DNA of 64,000 nucleotides from an uncultured Bacillota bacterium (GCA_949284065.1 CASDUO010000012.1:1-64000), one strand, 5' to 3'; counted from the stretch's first letter, positions 1 to 9,193 are shown. Numbers and translations are program-made. Notes: generated by a model from the sequence alone, not told the origin.

Positions 1-100
1 GATACTCCTTTTGGTTGTTGTTTTTTTGATCGAAAACATTATATCAAAGTATCTCTCTTTATCTTTTATTCTGTAACATATGTCTTATCACATTACAAAA

Positions 101-130
101 TTGTGATAGACCCGCTTTTTGTGGTATAAT
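101..130 (+). promoter_or_regulatory. Promoter of the PepSY gene
   Basis: TTGTGA at 101-106 and TATAAT at 125-130 are 18 bp apart, and TGG directly precedes the -10, giving an extended -10 (TGn). It lies about 65 bp upstream of the ATG at 197. Bases 1-100 are AT-rich and I see no gene in them. Confidence 0.7.
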
Positions 131-196
131 TCCACGTGTGCGGCGGTAATAGGACGCTGCAGGAAACAGGAAGCGAGAACGGGAGGATACCATATA

Positions 197-790
197 ATGA
201 CAGAACAAAATTCTCAAAATCAAAAACCGGAAAAGAAAAAAGGTGTGGGAAAAGGTATAATAATTGCCATTGTAGTGGTAGCGTTGATAGCTATAGGAGC
301 GATAATCTGTTACTTCATGGGCCTTTTCGGAGGCATAGACGAATCAGAGGCCAGAAGCCTGGCATTGAGCGAGGTGCCGGGAGCTACCGAGGAAGACATA
401 ACCTATATAGGCAAGGAATTCAACGACGGGATCATGGAATACAATGTCCAGATAATGTATGAGAGCAGCATATATGAAATGTCATTCGCGGTCAGGAACG
501 GAAGCCTGCTGAATAAGGAGATGGAATACATAGAAAGTCATGGGACGCAGGACAACGGTGCGAACCAGTCGGATATAGGAGATATAGGAATCGAAAGAGC
601 GAGGAAGATAGCTCTCGGTGAGGTGTCGGGCGCATCGGAATCCGATGTGATGAAGGTTGAATTGGACAACGACGATGGCAGGACAGTATACGAAGTCGAA
701 ATAGTTTTTGACGGAATGGAGTATGATTTCAAAATAGACGCAACTACAGGTGAGATAATCTCAAGGAGTTCTGAATCGGCAAACGACTGA
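197..790 (+). CDS. PepSY-domain membrane-anchored protein
   Basis: A 197-residue protein with a lysine-rich N-terminus, one membrane segment (about residues 22-45, IIIAIVVVALIAIGAII) and two successive PepSY-like repeats outside the membrane. Each repeat has the A(R/L)xxALxEVxGA opening (SLALSEVPGA and KIALGEVSGA), and the second ends in a DATTGEI turn. PepSY domains are found in peptidase propeptides and cell-surface proteins and are thought to bind or inhibit proteases. The substrate here is unknown. The ATG at 197 is chosen because GGGAGG at 181-186 sits just upstream; an upstream in-frame extension has no ribosome site. It has its own promoter at 101-130. Confidence 0.8.
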   Translation: MTEQNSQNQKPEKKKGVGKGIIIAIVVVALIAIGAIICYFMGLFGGIDESEARSLALSEVPGATEEDITYIGKEFNDGIMEYNVQIMYESSIYEMSFAVRNGSLLNKEMEYIESHGTQDNGANQSDIGDIGIERARKIALGEVSGASESDVMKVELDNDDGRTVYEVEIVFDGMEYDFKIDATTGEIISRSSESAND

Positions 791-812
791 CAGACTCTTG
801 TTTCAGATCTAT

Positions 813-1706
813 ATGAGCAACAAGCTGAAAACACACTTTTTTGGATTCATAACGGTATTGATATGGGGGTCGGGGTTTCCGTTCACCAGGTTTATAGGTG
901 ACGAGATCCCGCCCTATGCTTTGGCGTTCATAAGGTGTTTTCTGGCAGCGGTGGTATTGGTGATTATAGGCCGCAGATGCAAAATGAGAAAACCTTTTTC
1001 CCGGCGGGATCTGGGATGGTTTTTTCTTTCAGGCATATGTGGCTTTTCCATGTATCTCATCTGCTTCAACAAGGGGCTGGAGACACTCAACTCGGCAACG
1101 GGCAGCATAATAACCGCCATAGCGCCCATATTAGTAGCTGTAGCAGCCATGAAACTCTACGGAGAAAGGATAAACATAACAGGCTGGGTATCCATATTCT
1201 GCGCATTTGCCGGCGTGGTGGTGCTCCTGCTTTGGGACGGCATATTGTCTGTGAACATCGGGGCACTGTGGATGATAGTCACAGCGACATTGTTTGCGGG
1301 CTACACGCTCCTTACGAGGAAATTGAGCAAGGCCGGATACACAGATATAGAGGTGACCACATACAGCGCCATATTCGGTGCCATCCAGACTTTACCTTTT
1401 GCGCCCGGTGCCTTAAGGGCTATGGGAGAGGCGAGTATGGCGGCGAATATTTCCGCTGTTTATCTGGGTGTGGCAGCAGGGGCCGTGGCTTATTACACAT
1501 GGAGCAGGGGCATATCCATAGCAGAAAGGACCAGCGAGGTCACCAATTATCTTTTCGTGAACCCTCTCATAGCTGCCATCATAGGCTTCATGATGCTGGG
1601 TGAGATGCCGGATATGGGAACGTATATAGGGGGAGCCATGATAATCGCCAGCGTGGTGGTCTTCAGTCTGAAGGGGTCCCCTGACAGCGTAGAAGATGGT
1701 GTGTGA
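813..1706 (+). CDS. EamA/DMT-family transporter
   Basis: A 297-residue protein of about ten hydrophobic segments in two EamA repeats, the usual size and shape of the drug/metabolite transporter superfamily. Typical motifs are the RFIGDEIPPYALAFIRC opening and a SVIxGExx-like end of the second repeat (MMLGEMPDMGTYIGGAMII). The family exports amino acids, purines or other small metabolites; the substrate cannot be read from sequence. The ATG at 813 is preferred over a TTG five codons upstream. It lies 22 bp after the PepSY stop and may be cotranscribed. A hairpin terminator follows the stop codon. Confidence 0.85.
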   Translation: MSNKLKTHFFGFITVLIWGSGFPFTRFIGDEIPPYALAFIRCFLAAVVLVIIGRRCKMRKPFSRRDLGWFFLSGICGFSMYLICFNKGLETLNSATGSIITAIAPILVAVAAMKLYGERINITGWVSIFCAFAGVVVLLLWDGILSVNIGALWMIVTATLFAGYTLLTRKLSKAGYTDIEVTTYSAIFGAIQTLPFAPGALRAMGEASMAANISAVYLGVAAGAVAYYTWSRGISIAERTSEVTNYLFVNPLIAAIIGFMMLGEMPDMGTYIGGAMIIASVVVFSLKGSPDSVEDGV

Positions 1707-1742
1707 CGTATTCCCGAAAACTTTCGGAGAATACGGTTTTGC
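1707..1742 (+). terminator. Intrinsic terminator after the EamA gene
   Basis: CGTATTC (1707-1713) pairs with GAATACG (1729-1735), with an inner CCGAAA/TTTCGG stem, followed by GTTTTG. It begins right after the EamA stop codon. Confidence 0.75.
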
Positions 1743-1795
1743 AGTCGGACATAATATGTGCGGAAAAAATTTGTTAAAAAACACAAAAAATACCC

Positions 1796-1824
1796 TTGAC
1801 AACCTATATGACATTGTTTTATAC
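1796..1824 (+). promoter_or_regulatory. Promoter of the T-box-trpB transcript
   Basis: Perfect TTGACA at 1796-1801, a 17-bp spacer and TTATAC at 1819-1824. This is the best sigma-A-type promoter in the window and would start the T-box leader near 1831. Confidence 0.85.
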
Positions 1825-1837
1825 TTCAAAACAAGTT

Positions 1838-2103
1838 AATAAGAAACCGATGATTGAGAGTAGTAGGTCGGGAAACCGAATTCACAGAGAGCCGCCGGTG
1901 GTGAGAGAGCGGCAAGGAGGATCGGGCTGAATGGACTCATGAGGGCAGGACGAAAGGTGTAAGGCCCAGTAGAACCTGACGGGAACTCTACCTGTTACAA
2001 ATTGAGCAAGTATCACGCTGTACTTGAAGCATGGGGATCTCCCCATAGGGTGGCATAGCAAAGACTGAGGTTTTTGTCCCGCAAGGGCGAAAGCCTTTTT
2101 TTA
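1838..2103 (+). promoter_or_regulatory. T-box leader, probably tRNA-Trp responsive
   Basis: A classic T-box leader. Stem I carries an AGTA-like element (GAGAGTAGTAGG), the AGAGAG...GGTG distal-loop region and a likely specifier TGG at 1932-1934 (Trp codon). The T-box sequence AGGGTGGCA is at 2047-2055. The base after TGG is C, which pairs with a G discriminator base, as in bacterial tRNA-Trp. The leader ends in a terminator hairpin at 2068-2103 with a T-run, the competing structure of the antiterminator. Uncharged tRNA-Trp would permit read-through into trpB. The specifier choice is by eye; the downstream gene supports it. Confidence 0.88.
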
Positions 2104-2135
2104 TTCCCTTATCAGCGGTATGAAAGGAGTACGAA

Positions 2136-3509
2136 ATGAGTACCAACGAAAAAATACCTTACAAGATCTATCTGAGTGAAGAGGAAATGCCTAAAGAATG
2201 GTATAACGTGCGAGCCGACATGAAGAACAAACCGGCTCCTCTGGTAAATCCGGGAACGGGAAAACCCATGACTGCGGAAGAGCTGTCCGGGGTGTTCTGC
2301 AAAGAACTGGTGGACCAGGAACTGGATGACGATACCAAGAACATACCGATCCCCGAAGAGATCTTCAATTTTTACAAGATGTACAGGCCTTCTCCTCTGG
2401 TAAGGGCATATTGTCTGGAAGAGAAGCTGCAGACCCCGGCAAAGATATACTACAAGTTCGAGGGCAACAACACCAGCGGCAGCCATAAGTTGAATTCCGC
2501 CATAGCCCAGGCATATTATGCGAAGAAGCAGGGACTCAAAGGTGTGACCACAGAGACCGGTGCGGGACAATGGGGAACTGCTCTGTCCATGGCCTGCTCC
2601 TATCTGGATCTGGACTGTGTAGTGTACATGGTAAAAGTGAGTTATGAGCAGAAACCTTTCAGAAGAGAAGTTATGAGGACTTACGGGGCTTCTGTGACAC
2701 CTTCTCCTTCCGATACTACCGAGGTAGGAAAGAAAATACTGGCAGAGCATCCGGGAACTACAGGATCTTTGGGGTGTGCCATATCAGAAGCGGTAGAATA
2801 CGCTGTCACACACGAAGGTTACAGATACGTTTTGGGAAGTGTTTTGAACCAGGTGCTTTTGCACCAATCCGTCATAGGTCTTGAGGCTAAAAAGGCCTGT
2901 GAGAAATATGGTATCGAACCTGATGTGATAATCGGATGTGCCGGAGGCGGTTCGAATCTTGGCGGACTTATCTCGCCTTTCATGGGAGAGAAGCTGAGGG
3001 GAGAAAAGGATTACAGGTTCATAGCGGTGGAACCGGCTTCATGTCCGAGCTTCACACGAGGGAAATTCGCATATGACTTCTGCGACACAGGCCAGATATG
3101 TCCTCTTGCCAAGATGTATACCCTGGGTTCCGGATTCATACCTTCCGCAAGCCATGCAGGAGGGCTGAGGTTCCACGGTATGAGCCCGGTACTGAGCCAG
3201 CTGTACCATGACGGAATGATGGATGCCGTCGCAGTGGAACAGACAGCTGTGTTCGAAGCGGCTGAGAGGTTTGCGCGAGTTGAAGGCATACTCCCTGCAC
3301 CTGAGAGCAGCCATGCCATAAAAGTGGCTATAGATGAGGCTCTCAAATGCAAAGAGACCGGAGAGGAAAAAACCATACTCTTCGGACTTACGGGAACGGG
3401 ATATTTCGACATGGTGGCTTATGAGAAATTCCACAACGGAGAAATGTCTGATTACGTGCCTACCGACGAAGATCTCAAACCCGGATTCGATTCCCTGCCC
3501 GATCTGTAG
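2136..3509 (+). CDS. trpB: Tryptophan synthase beta chain, TrpB2 type
   Basis: A 457-residue PLP enzyme that condenses serine with indole to make tryptophan. The PLP lysine is K118 in GSHKLNSA, the catalytic Glu lies in ETGAGQWG, and the phosphate-binding loop is GCAGGGSNLGG. Its length and long N-terminus (about 80 residues before the fold) fit the TrpB2 branch rather than the roughly 400-residue TrpB1. No trpA or other trp gene is next to it, so a role in indole salvage or as a free-standing synthase is likely (inference). A GGAG ribosome site precedes the ATG. Expression is controlled by the T-box just upstream. Confidence 0.92.
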   Translation: MSTNEKIPYKIYLSEEEMPKEWYNVRADMKNKPAPLVNPGTGKPMTAEELSGVFCKELVDQELDDDTKNIPIPEEIFNFYKMYRPSPLVRAYCLEEKLQTPAKIYYKFEGNNTSGSHKLNSAIAQAYYAKKQGLKGVTTETGAGQWGTALSMACSYLDLDCVVYMVKVSYEQKPFRREVMRTYGASVTPSPSDTTEVGKKILAEHPGTTGSLGCAISEAVEYAVTHEGYRYVLGSVLNQVLLHQSVIGLEAKKACEKYGIEPDVIIGCAGGGSNLGGLISPFMGEKLRGEKDYRFIAVEPASCPSFTRGKFAYDFCDTGQICPLAKMYTLGSGFIPSASHAGGLRFHGMSPVLSQLYHDGMMDAVAVEQTAVFEAAERFARVEGILPAPESSHAIKVAIDEALKCKETGEEKTILFGLTGTGYFDMVAYEKFHNGEMSDYVPTDEDLKPGFDSLPDL

Positions 3510-3587
3510 AAATACTGCGGGAAAAAGCGGGAATGATCGGAGCAGTCCCGGATAAAATGTGGATATAAGGAAGAAAACAGATAAAAA

Positions 3588-3637
3588 AGAAGAGAGGCTG
3601 TCGCACAGGGAGATGCCCGGTGCAGCGGCCTCTTTTG
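3588..3637. terminator. Bidirectional terminator between trpB and amidase gene
   Basis: A long imperfect hairpin (AGAGGC...GCCTCT with an inner GCACaGGG/CCCgGTGC stem) has a T-run on the right and an A-rich run on the left. It can therefore end both the rightward trpB transcript and the leftward amidase transcript. Confidence 0.75.
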
Positions 3638-3648
3638 ATCGACGGATA

Positions 3649-4320
3649 TTATAGATTAGACTTTACATCATCCACCAGTTTTATCCAGGCATCGGGATGC
3701 TCAACATAGTACTTGGGACAATTTTTCCTGGTGATGTCATAGTGCCGTATTATATCATCTCCTTCAAGGCCCGTCTTGTTGCACAGCCATGTGAGGAGAC
3801 GGATGAGGGATGTATAGGTCTCACTGGAAAACTCTCCCGTAGAGTCCGGATGGCAGCACTCTATGGATATGCTGTCATCGTTCCTGGAATTTGAAGCGCT
3901 GGACTGCTCGTCAAGAGGGACACATTGTATCACCGTGCCGTCCAGGCCGATTATGTAATGGGAACTGGTGACAGATTGCGGAGAATTGAAATAGTCCCAG
4001 TTGTCCCAGCCTGTGCTTCCCGGATTGGCTACATAGTGGACCACTATGTTAGTGGGTCTGCTCAAAGAGAGACCAGTCCTTGAGTGACCATCTACATCCA
4101 GGTATTTTTCCACCACCCACGAGGGAGTATCGGCGCTGCTCAAGGTCATCTTCCAATAGGTCCGGTATGCCCCGTATGAAACGATGACAATGGCCAAAAC
4201 GAGGAGCAGTACTATGACTTTCCTGCTTCTTTTTTTCCCGGCGGCCGGCCTTTTGCGCTTTTTCGTCGTGTTGGATCCCCTTTTGTATCTTTTTTTGTTT
4301 TTATGCCTGTCTGACCTCAT
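3649..4320 (-). CDS. Membrane-anchored N-acetylmuramoyl-L-alanine amidase (Amidase_2)
   Basis: A 223-residue protein with an extremely basic cytoplasmic start (about 35 residues), one membrane helix (VIVLLLVLAIVIVSYGAY) and a C-terminal Amidase_2/PGRP-type zinc domain. Visible zinc-site residues are the first His in IVVHYVAN, a later His in IIRHYDITRKNCP and the Cys of that motif. It would cleave the MurNAc-L-Ala bond of peptidoglycan outside the cell. The SSHYIIGLDGTVIQCVP stretch is typical of the family. It is transcribed away from the RND exporter, and its role could be wall turnover or germination-like remodelling. Confidence 0.85.
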   Translation of the reverse strand: MRSDRHKNKKRYKRGSNTTKKRKRPAAGKKRSRKVIVLLLVLAIVIVSYGAYRTYWKMTLSSADTPSWVVEKYLDVDGHSRTGLSLSRPTNIVVHYVANPGSTGWDNWDYFNSPQSVTSSHYIIGLDGTVIQCVPLDEQSSASNSRNDDSISIECCHPDSTGEFSSETYTSLIRLLTWLCNKTGLEGDDIIRHYDITRKNCPKYYVEHPDAWIKLVDDVKSNL

Positions 4321-4485
4321 AGGAAGAGTATATCACAGTTCCTATGATTTGGCTAAAAGAGTCAGTGGAAATATGTCGTTTTGATGGATCGGGGAACAGG
4401 TCCGACAAATGAGGATGTCTGGAAAAACGTCTTTTTATATTGACATTTTCCAGGATATGTACTGACACATTTTCGAGATTTTCCC

Positions 4486-4514
4486 TTGTTATCGTTTCCC
4501 GGTGAACATATAAT
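4486..4514 (+). promoter_or_regulatory. Promoter of the RND exporter gene
   Basis: TTGTTA at 4486-4491, 17 bp, TATAAT at 4509-4514. It lies in the 309-bp gap 4321-4629 between the divergent amidase and RND genes. The remaining leader of about 110 bases holds a short GGATC...GGATCC inverted repeat near 4569-4586; I see no gene in the gap. Confidence 0.75.
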
Positions 4515-4629
4515 GTTAGAGCACAGTGTTTATCGACGGCTGTCATTTCCGGTGTGTGCGGCAGCAAGGATCGAAATTCGGATCCGTATGATATATAGGC
4601 AGTGAAAGCAGACCGAAAGAAGGAAATAT

Positions 4630-7600
4630 ATGTTCGCCAGATCAAGTGTAAAAAAACCGTTGACCGTACTGGTACTCGTAATAGTGGTGTTGGTGTTCGG
4701 ACTCGTGTCATTTACGAGGATGACTCCCGGCCTTTTCCCCAATGTAGACCTGCCCTACGTGGCTGTCATAACTTCATATCCCGGCGCAGCTCCGGCCCAG
4801 GTGGAGGAAACAGTCACCATACCTGCAGAAGGACAGCTTGCATCTCTTGAAAATATAAAGAGCACCCAGTCTGTATCATCAAGGAATTATTCCATGATAC
4901 TCTTGGAATTCGAAAACGGTACGGACCTGTCAGCTATTTCAGCCGATATAAGGGATAGGCTGGATATGATAGAGGATCAGTGGGATGAAGGGGTGGAAAA
5001 ACCCGTCATAATGAAGATGAATCCCGAGATGATCCCGGTCAATGTTTCAGCGGTGGCTTGCCAGGGAAAGGACACGGATGAGCTCACCGATATGATAGAG
5101 GGCAACGTGGGAAGAGAACTGAGGGGAACGGACGGGGTAGCTTCCGTAAGCGTTTCCGGAGATACCGGTAACATGATAAGGGTACAGCTTTCAGAAAAAA
5201 AGATAAAAGAAGCCAACGATGAACTGAAAGCTGCCATGAACTCTGCTCTGGGTGGCAGTGTCGATATGGGTAAGCTGGACAGCGCTCAGGCTCAGATCTC
5301 CAAAGGGAAAAAACAGATAGAGAAGGCTCAGAAGGACCTGAATAAAAATTCCGAGAACGTTTCTCTCCTTTTAGAGGATATAAAGGACAAGGTGAGTGAG
5401 AGAGAAATGGCCGAGGCCCTGGGCGACACTCAGAAAGCCGCTCTGCTCCAGATGCAGATAGACGGAATGAAAGATGTGCTGGAAAAAATGTCTGATCAGA
5501 TGGAGCTCATAGGCATTGATGTGGCGTCTATAGACGACAGTTCTCTCAGTGCATCGGCAGCCCTGAGCACGTTTGAGATCTATAAAGCTAATTCATTCTC
5601 CACTCTGTCCAACAAGATGTCTGAGCTAACGGCAAAGGAGGCCGAACTCAATGGGGCGAAGAACCAGATGGCGGCATCTCTTTCCCAATTGGGGAGCAGC
5701 ACGGCTTCTGTGGATATGGAGAACATACTCACTGTTGAAAATGTCTCGGCGATCATATCGTCACAGAACTTCAACATGCCTGCCGGATATATTTCCGATG
5801 ACGGCAGGGACATGATGGTATCTGTAGGGGACAAGATAAAGAGCATAGGAGAACTCAGAGATCTCGTGATCTTCGATATGGGAATGGAAGGGATCCCGGC
5901 AGTGAAGCTTTCCGATGTAGCTGATGTGTCTTATACTTCTGATGGGGAAACGGCTTATTCCAGGATAAACGGACATGACGGCATAATCCTTACATTTACC
6001 CAGCAGTCCGATTATCCGACCACGGAGGTATCCGATAATATCAGTGAAACTTTCACCCGATTGGAAAAAGAATACAGCGGACTGGAGTTCACCACTTTGT
6101 CAGACCAGGGCAAATATATACATATAGTGATAGATTCGGTGCTCAACAATCTCCTCATAGGAGCCATATTGGCCATAGCCATACTGCTGCTGTTCCTGAG
6201 GAACTGGCGGCCCACTTTCATAACGGTCATATCCATGCCGGTGTCCATCACATGCGCCCTGCTCCTCATGTATTTCAGCGGGGTCAGCATCAATGTCATA
6301 TCCCTGTCGGGACTTGCCGTGGGGATAGGGATGGTGGTGGATAATTCCATCATAGTCATAGAGAACATATACAGGCTAAGAGAGGCAGGATACAGCAAAA
6401 AGAAGGCGGCCATAGAAGGGGCAGTCCAGATGACGGGAGCGATAACCGCATCCACCCTTACGACTATCTGTGTGTTCGCTCCCATAGTTTTCGTGGAAGG
6501 GATAACCAGAGAGGTATTCATGGACATGGCCTTGACTATAACCTATGCTCTTTTAGCCAGCCTTGTGATCGCTATGACATTCGTTCCCGCTGTGGCCGGT
6601 ATGCTGGTAGACAGACCCGAAAAGGGACGGTCCGTTTTGGGGCAGCAGTCTGCCATGCTGGAGAGATACAGAGATGCTTTGGCGTATGTCCTTGACAGGA
6701 AAAAGAGATTCTTTTCAGGGGCTCTGGCATTGTTGATACTTTCCACCGTGCCTCTCATGGTAAAAGGTCTGGATTATATGCCGGCTATGGCCATGCAGGA
6801 GATATCGGCGTCCATTACGTTGAAAAGCGATGTGAAGCTGGCGAAAGCCATGGAGACCGGAGATGAGATATGCGACCAGGTACAGGATCTGGAAGGAGTG
6901 GACACCGTAGGCATGATTACATCCAGTGAAGCTACTGCCGGGATCATAGACACGGGCAACAAAGACTGGTCCCAGTTGAGCATGTATGTGCTCCTTGACG
7001 AAGATGCCATAGATAAGAACAGTGTCGTGTCGAAAAAAATAAAGGATATAGCCACAGGTCTCGGGGCCGAAGACGTCATGGTATCCGGTGATATGGATAT
7101 AAGCAGCATGTCTGCCATGGGAGGTTCGGGGATCAGCATAGAGCTATACGGGGAAGATACAGACAAACTCAGGACTGCTGCACTCCGGGCCGAAGAGATA
7201 ATGAGGAATACCCGGGGAGTGGAGGAAGTATCGGATACCGACGAAGAAACAGAGCCTCAACTCCAAGTGACCGTAAACAAGAACAAAGCCATGAGAAAAG
7301 GATTCACCACGGCAGAAGTATACCAACAGGTGGCAGCAGCCCTGTCTGAAGGACAAAGATCGGGCGGTATGATCCGTGACGGTATGGAGAGAGACATCAT
7401 GGTAAGCTCAGATCAAAGAGAGGACGTTACCGTGGCAGATCTGAAAAACCTGGTCATATCAAAGACGGGGCAGGACGGCGAAACGGTGAAGGCCAGACTG
7501 GGATCCTTGGCGGAGATCACCAAGGAGCGATCCATGGCTTCCATCGATCATATAGATCAAAACAGAGTAGTGACGGTCAGCGGAAGTGTTTCTGAGGAAA

Positions 7601-8250
7601 GCAACGTGACTCTGACAACAGATGAAGTCAGAGAGAGAATAGAGAAGGACAGCGCATTCGAAGGCGTCGATGTAGAATTCGGCGGAGAACGGGAGGCTAT
7701 CGCAGACGCCATGGGACAGCTGACCCAAATGATGCTCCTCGGCCTCATGCTCATTTATCTGGTGATGGTAGCCCAGTTCCAGAGTTTCAGGAGTCCTTTT
7801 ATAATAATGTTCACAGTGCCGCTGGGGTTCACAGGAGGATTTTTGGCGCTGCTCATAACAGGACAGGAGTTCAGCGTGGTGTCCATGGTAGGATTCATAG
7901 TCCTGTCAGGCATAATCGTCAACAACGGCATAGTGCTGGTGGACCAGATAAACAGATGCAGATATGAGGGCATGGAAAAGAGGGAAGCTATAATACAGGC
8001 CTGTAGCACCAGGATCCGGCCTGTGCTCATGACTGCCCTGACTACCGTATTGGGCCTGGTTCCCATGGCCATAGGATTCGGTACAGGTTCAGAGATGATG
8101 CAGCCTGTTGCTATATCCTGCATAGGAGGTTTGCTCTATGCTACTCTCACCACCCTTTTCATAGTGCCGGCAGTATATGAAAAGCTGGGCAGGAAAAAGA
8201 TGGAAAGGTTCGAGGAAGATGAAAGGGAGATGGCGGAAACACCCGTATAA
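4630..8250 (+). CDS. RND-family efflux permease (AcrB/HAE1-like)
   Basis: A 1206-residue inner-membrane exporter with the two-fold RND layout: TM1 near residues 10-28, a first porter loop, a TM block around residues 505-650, a second porter loop and a final TM block around 1030-1180. RND hallmarks include SYPGAAPAQVEETV near residue 49, GLAVGIGMVVDNSIIVIENI (TM4, with the proton-relay Asp) and SGIIVNNGIVLVDQIN. It is about 150 residues longer than AcrB because of a coiled-coil-like, Gln/Lys/Glu-rich insert at about residues 195-367 in the first porter domain. Such inserts are known in Firmicutes RND proteins. No membrane-fusion or outer-membrane partner is adjacent. It is a single-gene unit with its own promoter. 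Confidence 0.9.
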   Translation: MFARSSVKKPLTVLVLVIVVLVFGLVSFTRMTPGLFPNVDLPYVAVITSYPGAAPAQVEETVTIPAEGQLASLENIKSTQSVSSRNYSMILLEFENGTDLSAISADIRDRLDMIEDQWDEGVEKPVIMKMNPEMIPVNVSAVACQGKDTDELTDMIEGNVGRELRGTDGVASVSVSGDTGNMIRVQLSEKKIKEANDELKAAMNSALGGSVDMGKLDSAQAQISKGKKQIEKAQKDLNKNSENVSLLLEDIKDKVSEREMAEALGDTQKAALLQMQIDGMKDVLEKMSDQMELIGIDVASIDDSSLSASAALSTFEIYKANSFSTLSNKMSELTAKEAELNGAKNQMAASLSQLGSSTASVDMENILTVENVSAIISSQNFNMPAGYISDDGRDMMVSVGDKIKSIGELRDLVIFDMGMEGIPAVKLSDVADVSYTSDGETAYSRINGHDGIILTFTQQSDYPTTEVSDNISETFTRLEKEYSGLEFTTLSDQGKYIHIVIDSVLNNLLIGAILAIAILLLFLRNWRPTFITVISMPVSITCALLLMYFSGVSINVISLSGLAVGIGMVVDNSIIVIENIYRLREAGYSKKKAAIEGAVQMTGAITASTLTTICVFAPIVFVEGITREVFMDMALTITYALLASLVIAMTFVPAVAGMLVDRPEKGRSVLGQQSAMLERYRDALAYVLDRKKRFFSGALALLILSTVPLMVKGLDYMPAMAMQEISASITLKSDVKLAKAMETGDEICDQVQDLEGVDTVGMITSSEATAGIIDTGNKDWSQLSMYVLLDEDAIDKNSVVSKKIKDIATGLGAEDVMVSGDMDISSMSAMGGSGISIELYGEDTDKLRTAALRAEEIMRNTRGVEEVSDTDEETEPQLQVTVNKNKAMRKGFTTAEVYQQVAAALSEGQRSGGMIRDGMERDIMVSSDQREDVTVADLKNLVISKTGQDGETVKARLGSLAEITKERSMASIDHIDQNRVVTVSGSVSEESNVTLTTDEVRERIEKDSAFEGVDVEFGGEREAIADAMGQLTQMMLLGLMLIYLVMVAQFQSFRSPFIIMFTVPLGFTGGFLALLITGQEFSVVSMVGFIVLSGIIVNNGIVLVDQINRCRYEGMEKREAIIQACSTRIRPVLMTALTTVLGLVPMAIGFGTGSEMMQPVAISCIGGLLYATLTTLFIVPAVYEKLGRKKMERFEEDEREMAETPV

Positions 8251-8313
8251 AGCCGTATGTACGAGTAAAGACATGCTAGAGGCGTCCGTATATGAGCAAT
8301 TTATCCAAAAACC

Positions 8314-8342
8314 TTGTTTTTATTATATTTTTCGTGTAAAAT
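8314..8342 (+). promoter_or_regulatory. Promoter of tRNA-Leu
   Basis: TTGTTT at 8314-8319, 17 bp, TAAAAT at 8337-8342. The tRNA begins 12 bases later, as expected for a tRNA promoter. Confidence 0.7.
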
Positions 8343-8353
8343 AATCCCGCTGT

Positions 8354-8440
8354 GCCGGCGTGATGGAATTGGCAGACGTGCAGGATTCAAAATCCTGTGG
8401 TGGCAACACCGTGTGGGTTCGACCCCCACCGCCGGCACCA
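8354..8440 (+). tRNA. tRNA-Leu (CAA)
   Basis: A complete cloverleaf with a long variable arm. The acceptor GCCGGCG (8354-8360) pairs with CGCCGGC (8430-8436). The anticodon stem CAGGA/TCCTG encloses TTCAAAA, giving anticodon CAA for UUG codons. The T-loop is GTTCGAC and an encoded CCA ends at 8440. The variable arm (TGGTGGCAACACCG region) marks a type II tRNA such as Leu. Confidence 0.95.
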
Positions 8441-8528
8441 TTTTCATAGCGAATGATTTTGTAGAAGCAAGGCAACCGGAAAAAGGCATATAAAACAAGG
8501 ATATCATTTAACTTAGGAGGTTTTTTAC

Positions 8529-8996
8529 ATGAATAGTATGATGACTTTGCTCCCGCTTATTCTTTTGTTCGTAGTTATGTATTTTCTTTTGATCAGACCT
8601 CAGAAGAAGAGAGAAAGAGAAACGGCCGCGATGAGAAACAGCGTAAGGGTCGGCGATGAGATAATCACCATAGGCGGCATAAAAGGTAAGATAGTGAAGA
8701 CCAAAGAAGAATCGTTGGTTTTACAGGTGGGCGCCGATAAAGTCAAGTTCGAGATAATGAGATGGGCTGTATCGAAGGTTGAGAACCCCTCCAGCGAGCC
8801 TATGTTTGAGGGAGAGGTATCTGCTGAAAGTGAAGATGAGGAAGAGAGCAGCGTAAAGAAGAGCAGACCCAAGAGAATGAGAAAAGCAGCTCCCGTAGAG
8901 GATGAACCGGCTGAGGAAGTTGCTGAGAAGGCTGAGGAAGCTCCGACAGAGGATGTCCCCGAGTCCGAAACTGATGAAGCCAAGGAAGACAAATAG
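8529..8996 (+). CDS. yajC: Preprotein translocase subunit YajC
   Basis: A 155-residue protein with one N-terminal membrane helix (LLPLILLFVVMYFLLIRP) followed by the conserved RPQKKRERE and VRVGDEIITIGGIKGK segments of YajC. YajC associates with SecDF at the Sec channel in the cytoplasmic membrane. The last 60 or so residues form an acidic, Glu/Ala-rich tail that the roughly 85-110-residue family members lack. A strong TAGGAGG ribosome site precedes the ATG. secDF follows after a terminator and its own promoter, so the pair is adjacent but separately initiated. Confidence 0.92.
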   Translation: MNSMMTLLPLILLFVVMYFLLIRPQKKRERETAAMRNSVRVGDEIITIGGIKGKIVKTKEESLVLQVGADKVKFEIMRWAVSKVENPSSEPMFEGEVSAESEDEEESSVKKSRPKRMRKAAPVEDEPAEEVAEKAEEAPTEDVPESETDEAKEDK

Positions 8997-9040
8997 GTAT
9001 GGCTGAGATAGGCGTGCTGCCGGTTGGATAGTTGAAGGTT

Positions 9041-9069
9041 TCCGCATCTTGACAGGAGATGCGGATTTT
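9041..9069 (+). terminator. Terminator after yajC
   Basis: TCCGCATCT (9041-9049) pairs with AGATGCGGA across a 7-base loop, followed by TTTTC. Confidence 0.75.
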
Positions 9070-9126
9070 CATGTAGTGAAGAAGTGAAAAATACCGGTAA
9101 AGGGGACGGTGAGAGCCTTTACGCCC

Positions 9127-9155
9127 TTGTACGACATGGCAAATAGTCGTATAAT
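9127..9155 (+). promoter_or_regulatory. Promoter of the secDF-led operon
   Basis: TTGTAC at 9127-9132, 17 bp, TATAAT at 9150-9155, 38 bases before the secDF ATG. It may drive the whole same-strand run to about 25.2 kb, in which I see no strong internal terminator. Confidence 0.75.
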
Positions 9156-9193
9156 ATAATGTACTGTGAATTTAGAAAAAGGCAGGTGCAAAT

